Assembly (NCBI GenBank): GCA_902493545.1
Contig: CABUQI010000034.1
Span: forward strand, 1-10,851
Length of the DNA: 10,851 bases
Direction of reading: 5' to 3'
DNA from: an uncultured Collinsella sp.
Lineage (GTDB): Bacteria; Actinomycetota; Coriobacteriia; Coriobacteriales; Coriobacteriaceae
Below the pieces are notes generated by a model that worked only from the letters and a program-made list of their open reading frames with translations, ran no database searches and had not been told where the DNA came from. Position numbers and translations under genes: made by a program. Numbering within the stretch: the first letter of the stretch is position 1; every line of letters starts with the position of its first letter. This document shows, in pieces, positions 6,011 to 10,851 of the stretch.

Positions 6011-6508
6011 TTAGCGGTAGTTGGTGAACTGTAGCGGCTGGCCGTAGTCCTGGTCGCGCAGGAACTGGATTACGGTCTGCAACGCATCCTTCGAAGCAGA
6101 GGAAACACGCAGCTTGTCGGCCTCGATGGTCACCTTGACCTTGAGCTTTTGGTCCTTGATGTCCTTGTTGATCTTCTTGGCGGTCGCCTGGTCGATACCC
6201 TCGACGATATGGCCGAGCACGCGCACGGTGCCGCCCGATGCCGCTTGAGGAGCATCCCACGAGACAGCCTTGAGGTCAATGCCGCGCTTGATGAGCTTGG
6301 AACTCAGCACGTCGATAATCTGCTTAGAGACAAAGTCAGCCGGGGCGCTGATCGTAAAAAGCTTGTCGCCCTTCGAAAGCTCAATCGTGGCGCCGGAATC
6401 CTTAAGGTCATAGCGCTGGGAAATCTCGCGCGTGGTCTGCTGGAAGGCGTTGTCGACCTCTTGCATGTTGACCTCGGACACGACGTCGAAGCTGGAATCT
6501 TTAGCCAT
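6011..6508 (-). CDS. yajQ: YajQ family nucleotide-binding protein (UPF0234)
   Basis: Small cytoplasmic protein of the YajQ/UPF0234 family, reported to bind nucleotides and, in some proteobacteria, cyclic di-GMP as part of transcription control. The molecular role in Gram-positives is not established. The 165-residue length is typical. Family blocks are visible: SFDVVSEVNMQEVDNAFQQT at the N-terminus (about 6-25), LIKRGIDLKAVSW (about 72-84), the central KKINKDIKDQKLKVKVTIEA (about 111-130), and the C-terminal GQPLQFTNYR. The ATG at 6506-6508 has AAAGGA about six bases upstream. It lies 26 bases after the rodZ-like gene and 27 before rimO, on the same strand, so co-transcription is likely. Confidence 0.95.
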   Translation of the reverse strand: MAKDSSFDVVSEVNMQEVDNAFQQTTREISQRYDLKDSGATIELSKGDKLFTISAPADFVSKQIIDVLSSKLIKRGIDLKAVSWDAPQAASGGTVRVLGHIVEGIDQATAKKINKDIKDQKLKVKVTIEADKLRVSSASKDALQTVIQFLRDQDYGQPLQFTNYR

Positions 6509-6534
6509 GATGTTTCCTTTCGCGTACGAGCGGC

Positions 6535-8046
6535 TTAGTAGCTATCGTACGAATAGTAGGTAGAATCGGTGGGTGTCTGACCGTCAGTTACGGTATCGGC
6601 GCTATCCGTGGACTGGGCATCGGTAACGTCGGTAGTATCGGCACCATCGGTGGTGTCGGTACCATCAGAACTTTCACCATTCTCGGAATCAGTCGTCTCC
6701 TTCTTGGGAACGGTGATCGTCACACGCGCCACGCCCGAGGTCTTGGTATCGTAACGGACCTTTTCACCGTTCTTGGTAACGGTGACATCGGAAGGCTTGG
6801 ACGTGGTGATCTCGATCGAGGACTCGGGCGTGTACTCCTGCTCAAAGGGGCCAGTCGCTTGGGCGCCATAGACCGACTTGCCGTCGACCTTGACCTCAAT
6901 CCACGCGGTCTTTCCCTTGGCAACGGAGACTTTGACCTTCGTGACCTCGTTCTCTTCCTTCTTGGCCGTCGTCTTGGTAGCGTCCGAGTCAGTCGACTCA
7001 TTCGTCGCCTCATCGGTGTCTTCGTCCTCGTCGACCGTTTCGGTCTTCTTAGAAGACTTCTTGGTCATCGTCTTGGTAGCAGTGGGCGTCTCGGGCGTGG
7101 TCTCGGGCGCCGAAGATGCGCAGCCGCGCAGAAGCACCACGATGAGCACAATCAACAGCAGCGCAACGGCACCGATGCCGGCGTAGACGATACGCGGATC
7201 GAGCCCGTTGTTTTGAGGAGTACGTGATCCGCCGCGTCCACGATTGGAACTGCTGCGGCCGCCTCCCTGAGGCATACGACCACGATTGCTATCGGAACGG
7301 CCGCGATAGCCACCCTGGCCCTGAAGGCTGCGCTGACCCGAGCGGGGCGTAAGTTCACCGCGGCCTTGATAGCCACGCTGGCCCGAACGCGGAGCCGAAG
7401 AGCGCTGGCCATACGGCTGTGATTGAGAGCGAAGACGCGGCGTCACCTGCGTGGTATCGGCATCCGCATAGCCACCGCGAGAGCGTCCCGTAGAGGCACC
7501 ACGGTAACCGCGATCGGAATAGCCGCCGTCGCCGTAGCCGGCACGAGGGTCACGCGCCACGCCTCGGGCAGCGGGAAGTGCACGGTCCTCGGGCATCGGC
7601 GTACTGCGGAACCGGTCACGCTGTGAGCGAATCTCCTCGCCCGAACCCGTCTCGGTAATATAACCGGCCTGCTGAGGACGCTGTCCATAGCGGGTCGAAC
7701 GACCGCCCTGAACCATCAGGAAGCGCCCGTTATCGACCGAGGAACGCGAATTGACGTAGCCGGCGGCGTCCTGAAAACGACCGCCCTGCTGCGACGTCTC
7801 GCGTTCGTATGCCATCAGATCGTCAAAGTAGGCATTGACGACCTCGCGCGGATTGAGGCCCAAAAAGCGAGCATAGCTCGAAATCATGCCCTGCGCATAG
7901 CCGCGCGGCGGCATCGAAGCAAAGTTACCGGTCTCGAAAAACTCGATGATCTGCGGCCTGATTTTGATGGTGTTGGCGACCTGCTGAATGGAAAGGCCCA
8001 TTCGGCGACGCTGCTCGAGCAGCATGTCACCAAAGCGTGCAGCCAT
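6535..8046 (-). CDS. rodZ: RodZ-like membrane protein (HTH_25 / DUF4115)
   Basis: Cell-shape protein of the RodZ/YmfM type; known members link the MreB cytoskeleton to the wall-synthesis machinery. The 503 residues divide as follows. A cytoplasmic helix-turn-helix domain (1-85) contains LLEQRRRMGLSIQQVANTIK and RGYAQGMISSYARFLGL. An Arg/Gly/Ser/Gln-rich linker (about 86-284) follows. One membrane segment (about 286-307, IVYAGIGAVALLLIVLIVVL) leads to an outside Thr/Lys/Glu/Asp stretch (about 310-368), a beta-rich DUF4115 domain (about 369-447), and a Thr/Asp/Ser tail ending YYSYDSY. It is longer than typical RodZ (about 300-340) because of the two low-complexity regions. The ATG overlaps the ftsK stop by one base (TGATG), with GGAGG (8053-8057) six bases upstream. 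Whether the organism has MreB cannot be seen here. Confidence 0.88.
   Translation of the reverse strand: MAARFGDMLLEQRRRMGLSIQQVANTIKIRPQIIEFFETGNFASMPPRGYAQGMISSYARFLGLNPREVVNAYFDDLMAYERETSQQGGRFQDAAGYVNSRSSVDNGRFLMVQGGRSTRYGQRPQQAGYITETGSGEEIRSQRDRFRSTPMPEDRALPAARGVARDPRAGYGDGGYSDRGYRGASTGRSRGGYADADTTQVTPRLRSQSQPYGQRSSAPRSGQRGYQGRGELTPRSGQRSLQGQGGYRGRSDSNRGRMPQGGGRSSSNRGRGGSRTPQNNGLDPRIVYAGIGAVALLLIVLIVVLLRGCASSAPETTPETPTATKTMTKKSSKKTETVDEDEDTDEATNESTDSDATKTTAKKEENEVTKVKVSVAKGKTAWIEVKVDGKSVYGAQATGPFEQEYTPESSIEITTSKPSDVTVTKNGEKVRYDTKTSGVARVTITVPKKETTDSENGESSDGTDTTDGADTTDVTDAQSTDSADTVTDGQTPTDSTYYSYDSY
7327..7392 (-). repeat. PRSGQR repeat in the RodZ-like linker
   Basis: PRSGQR occurs twice 16 residues apart (residues 219-224 and 235-240), each followed within two residues by a Gln-Gly (GYQG, SLQG). 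The codons differ at four of six positions, all synonymous. It is part of a wider Arg/Gly-rich stretch (RGYQGRG, GGYRGR, NRGRGG). Confidence 0.6.
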
Positions 8047-10826
8047 CAGAATCCTCCAAACTCACGATCTTCACGTGCCATCTCGGCGTCGACAGATTCC
8101 AGCGCGGCAAGCCCCTCCTCGTCCAACAGGACCTCGCGCGGCTTGGAACCGTCGGGCGGGCCGACGACACCCTTTTCTTCCAGCATGTCCATAATACGCC
8201 CGGCACGCGCATAACCAACCTTCAGACGACGTTGCAGGCCAGATGTGGAGCCAAGCTGCGATTCCACCACAATATGGGCGGCTTCCCAAATGAGCGGATC
8301 ATCGTCTTGCGGCTCGGCGACTCCGGTGCGGACAATGCCGCCGCCACCCGCCATGGACATGGAAGCGGGCGCCACGGCAGACAGGATCTCCTCGTGGTAG
8401 TCGGGCTCGCTCTGCGACTTGACGAACTCGACAATCTCGTTGATTTCGTCGTCCGAGACGAAGCAGCCCTGGATACGGCGAGGCTTGCCCCAGTCGACCT
8501 TGGAGAACAGCATGTCGCCCAAACCGGTAAGCTTTTCGGCACCCATCTGGTCGATAATGACGCGCGAGTCGATGCCCGTGGCGACGTTAAAGGCGATGCG
8601 GTTGGTGATGTTGGCCTTGATGAGGCCCGTCACCACGTTGGAGCTGGGGCGCTGCGTAGCCACGATAAGGTGAATACCGGCGGCACGGCCCAGCTGGGCG
8701 ATACGCACGATCGAGGCCTCGACATCCTTGCCGGCGACCATCATCAGGTCCGAAAGCTCGTCGATGATAATGACCAGATAGGGCATCTTCTGGGGCGGGT
8801 TGTCGTAATGCTCAAACTCGCCGGCGGCCTGCTTTTCGTTGTAGGTCGAGATCTTACGCACGTTAAGGCGCTCGAAGACCTTCAGGCGACGCTCCATCTC
8901 GGACACGGCCCATTGCAGAGCGCTCGCGGCCTGCTTGGGCTCGGTCACTACAGGCACGTAAAGATGCGGCAGACCGTTATAGCCCGCAAGCTCGACGCGC
9001 TTGGGGTCGACCATGATCAGGCGAACGTCCTCGGGAAGCGCGCGCATGAGCAGGGTCGTGATGATGGAGTTGATCATCACCGACTTACCAGAACCGGTCG
9101 TGCCGGCGATCAGCAGGTGGGGCATCTTGGCGAGGTCGGCGACGACCGGCGTACCCTCGGCATCGCGACCGATGGCCAGCTCGAGCGGACCGCCCTTCAC
9201 ATAGGGCAGCACGTCGCCCAGGTTGACGTTCTGGCGCTTGCGATTGGGGATCTCGATGCCCACGAGCGAGGTGCCGGGGATCGGGGCAAAGATACGCACC
9301 GACTGGGCAGCGAGCGAAAGCGCGATATCGTCCTCGAGGCTCGAAATCTTGCTCACGCGCTCGCCCTCGCCAGGTTGCAGCTTAAAGGTCGTCACCGTGG
9401 GGCCGGCGATCCAGCCGACCACGCGGGCACTACGACCAAACTCCAGCAAGGTGGACTGAAGCGACTCGGCAGTCTGTTCCAGCTCCTTGTCAGAAGACGC
9501 GGAGGACGCCGACTGCGGGTTGGCATGCAGGATTTCGAGTGGCGGAAGCTTGAGGCCATCCTCTTCTTCGCCCTCGTTATCTGCGGCGCCGCCGTCCGCT
9601 CCCCCATCGCTAGCCGCAGCCGATCCGACAGCATTCGAGGCAGGCGCATCGGCAACCTTGGGATGCTTCAAGAAGTCGGGAATCTGAGGTGCTGCCGAGA
9701 CAGGATTCACGGCAAACGGCGGCTCGGACTCGTCAATCTTATCGGGGTCGTCTTCCATCGAAAGCTGACCGGTTACCTGGTCGCGCTTTGCATGGCGACG
9801 CGGAAGCAAAGTTGTCTTTGCGGTCTCAATCGGAGCCTCGTCGTCCTCGTCATCGCCCTCAGTGAGCTCAATCTCGCTATCGGACCAAGACGGGTCGGGC
9901 TCGCTTGTATTCAACTTGGGTGTGGCCTTGCCCTTCTTGACATGACGGCGCGGCAGCAGCGTCGTCCTAGCACGCTCGGCCTCCACGGCATCGGATACGT
10001 CGACAAACGGATCCTCGTCCTCGTCGTCATCGTCCAAAACCGGGTCCACATCGTTGCCCATGACCGTGGTCACGGCAGCATCGGAGCCCTTTTGACGAAG
10101 AATGCTCAGGTGCGGACGGGCAACGCCGGGCACCGACAGGGCTTCGTCGTCACCCCACGGGCTCGCGTTGACGTCGGCACGACGGCGCTCGGCAAAATCG
10201 GCCGCACGGTCGCGAGCAGAGCGCAAAACGCCGCCCACCGAAAAGCCGATGATGACAAAACCAACGACGGCCAGACCCAACAGGACCACCATCGCGATAG
10301 GCTTACCCAGGGCATTCTGCAGCGCACTCGCAATAAACGCACCGATGCAGCCACCCGAGGCGGACAAATTTTGCGGCGTGAACATAAGGTCACACGAGTC
10401 GCTCGTACCCGGCACCATCAGAGAAAGAATGGAGACAACGGCGATAAAGACCACGGCTCCGCCCGCGACCGAGCGCGCGTTGAGCGGCGAGTCCTCACCT
10501 AAAAAGAGCGTGGCGGCAAACAGCAAAATGACGATCGGCAGCACGTAGGCGCCCAGACCAAAGCCTAGGTGGTAGAAACCGGCAACCGCAGCCGTCACGG
10601 GTGCGGTCGCCGGCGAAATCACGGCAATGAAGGACGCAATCGCCAAAACGGCGATAACCACGCCGGCGATATCGCGGTTGGCCGACGGCTCCACCAAGGG
10701 TTCAAAATCGTCGAAGTCCGCCTCGTGGCCCTTATTGGCACGCAGATGGGAACCGGCACCCTTAGCAGATGCCGGTTGGTTATTGGCCTTATTGCCTTTG
10801 GCGTTTTGTGCAGATCCGCGCGCCAA
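8046..10826 (-). CDS. ftsK: DNA translocase FtsK/SpoIIIE
   Basis: Septal DNA pump that clears chromosome DNA at division and directs dimer resolution. The 926 residues divide as follows. The cytoplasmic N-terminus (1-50) is followed by four predicted membrane segments (about 53-73, 90-110, 120-138, 177-200). A long acidic, low-complexity linker (about 205-440) contains a duplicated TTLLPRRH motif. The motor domain has Walker A GTTGSGKS (575-582), VDPKRVELAGYN (607-617), Walker B YLVIIIDELSDL (683-694) and the IVATQRP block (721-727). The C-terminal winged-helix gamma domain (about 843-905, SQLGSTSGLQRRLKVGYARA) recognises polar chromosome motifs in known members. The start is TTG at 10824-10826, supported by GGAGG (10833-10837) six bases upstream; an ATG inside that SD is closed by a stop after three codons. 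The stop overlaps the rodZ-like ATG. Confidence 0.97.
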   Translation of the reverse strand: MARGSAQNAKGNKANNQPASAKGAGSHLRANKGHEADFDDFEPLVEPSANRDIAGVVIAVLAIASFIAVISPATAPVTAAVAGFYHLGFGLGAYVLPIVILLFAATLFLGEDSPLNARSVAGGAVVFIAVVSILSLMVPGTSDSCDLMFTPQNLSASGGCIGAFIASALQNALGKPIAMVVLLGLAVVGFVIIGFSVGGVLRSARDRAADFAERRRADVNASPWGDDEALSVPGVARPHLSILRQKGSDAAVTTVMGNDVDPVLDDDDEDEDPFVDVSDAVEAERARTTLLPRRHVKKGKATPKLNTSEPDPSWSDSEIELTEGDDEDDEAPIETAKTTLLPRRHAKRDQVTGQLSMEDDPDKIDESEPPFAVNPVSAAPQIPDFLKHPKVADAPASNAVGSAAASDGGADGGAADNEGEEEDGLKLPPLEILHANPQSASSASSDKELEQTAESLQSTLLEFGRSARVVGWIAGPTVTTFKLQPGEGERVSKISSLEDDIALSLAAQSVRIFAPIPGTSLVGIEIPNRKRQNVNLGDVLPYVKGGPLELAIGRDAEGTPVVADLAKMPHLLIAGTTGSGKSVMINSIITTLLMRALPEDVRLIMVDPKRVELAGYNGLPHLYVPVVTEPKQAASALQWAVSEMERRLKVFERLNVRKISTYNEKQAAGEFEHYDNPPQKMPYLVIIIDELSDLMMVAGKDVEASIVRIAQLGRAAGIHLIVATQRPSSNVVTGLIKANITNRIAFNVATGIDSRVIIDQMGAEKLTGLGDMLFSKVDWGKPRRIQGCFVSDDEINEIVEFVKSQSEPDYHEEILSAVAPASMSMAGGGGIVRTGVAEPQDDDPLIWEAAHIVVESQLGSTSGLQRRLKVGYARAGRIMDMLEEKGVVGPPDGSKPREVLLDEEGLAALESVDAEMAREDREFGGF
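9792..9965 (-). repeat. Duplicated TTLLPRRH motif in the FtsK linker
   Basis: TTLLPRRHVKK (from residue 288, DNA 9942-9965 for the eight-residue core) and TTLLPRRHAKR (from residue 338, DNA 9792-9815) are 50 residues apart. Each is followed by a loosely similar tail (Thr at +4 and Leu at +7 after the motif, a D-P pair, then S-E at +19/+20) and acidic runs. Six of the eight core codons differ between copies, all synonymously. Confidence 0.8.
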
Positions 10827-10827
10827 A

Positions 10828-10851
10828 CTAAACCTCCATGACGACCGGGAT
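10828..10851 (-). CDS. Last seven codons and stop of an upstream gene, perhaps RNase J
   Basis: Reading leftward from the window edge, one frame gives IPVVMEV followed by TAG (10828-10830), one base before the ftsK TTG. Its end contains the ftsK Shine-Dalgarno. RNase J proteins commonly end in a similar P-V-(V/I)-(M/I)-E-V tail, and rnj lies close upstream of ftsK in actinobacteria such as Mycobacterium tuberculosis, so this may be its C-terminus. Seven residues cannot prove identity, and chance reading frames of this length are common. Confidence 0.4.
   Translation of the reverse strand: MPVVMEV

Noticed and set aside
3497..6034. 845-codon open frame on the plus strand
   Set aside because: It lies antisense to pncC, pgsA and rimO, all firmly identified. 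Its product is His/Arg/Asp/Gly-biased with no domain, as expected for the reverse complement of GC-rich coding sequence.
7117..7135. Lipoprotein signal (LLRGC) in the RodZ-like protein
   Set aside because: The Cys follows the membrane helix, but Arg at -2 breaks the lipobox, and the helix lies about 285 residues into the protein, so it is a transmembrane anchor.
8037..10502. 821-codon open frame on the plus strand
   Set aside because: Antisense to ftsK; a codon-bias shadow with the same low-information composition and no recognisable domain or supporting start signal.
1..10851. tRNA, rRNA, CRISPR arrays, insertion sequences, phage or defence genes
   Set aside because: No such signatures were seen on either strand by eye. 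The genes are contiguous housekeeping genes with uniform GC-rich codon use and no sign of transfer.

Overview
The window is a GC-rich stretch of bacterial chromosome in which every recognisable gene lies on the minus strand. The genes therefore read from the right end (10851) to the left end (1). Gene content and order, ftsK - rodZ-like - yajQ - rimO - pgsA - cinA/pncC - recA - recX - rny, match the conserved core neighbourhood known from Bacillota and, in part, from Actinomycetota. The GC-rich codon use, a perfect CGAAC-N4-GTTCG LexA box, a TAESLT-type CinA motif and the presence of RNase Y suggest a Gram-positive, probably Coriobacteriia (Collinsella-like) organism. That assignment is inference from family knowledge; no database was searched.

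Layout in transcription order. (1) 10851-3443 reads as one tightly packed unit: a probable last few codons of an upstream gene (perhaps RNase J), the DNA translocase FtsK/SpoIIIE (TTG start), a RodZ-like membrane HTH protein, YajQ, the ribosomal-protein S12 methylthiotransferase RimO, the phospholipid synthase PgsA and a stand-alone CinA C-terminal domain (PncC). Gaps are 1-27 bases, with one 1-base overlap. The unit ends in a strong hairpin terminator at 3412-3435. (2) recA-recX has its own promoter (TTGACC-17-TATTAT), whose spacer is filled by a LexA/SOS box; upstream lies a set of ACCAAA repeats in 11-bp phase. (3) recX is followed by a probable terminator. Next come a second good promoter (TTGACA-17-TACGAT) and a leader of about 160 bases carrying an 11-bp stem capped by a GUAA tetraloop, and then rny (RNase Y), cut by the left window edge.

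The genes combine chromosome segregation and division (FtsK), cell shape (RodZ), membrane lipid synthesis (PgsA), ribosome modification (RimO), recombination and SOS response (RecA, RecX) and mRNA turnover (RNase Y). These are housekeeping genes. I see no mobile element, CRISPR array, tRNA, rRNA or dedicated accessory system. The novelty is in the non-coding regions and in low-complexity protein linkers: the phased repeats upstream of recA, the structured rny leader, a duplicated TTLLPRRH motif in the FtsK linker that is conserved in protein but not in codons, and an Arg/Gly-rich cytoplasmic linker in the RodZ-like protein.

The two longest gene-free stretches are 1076-1332 and 3186-3442 (257 bases each). 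Their content is itemised below.
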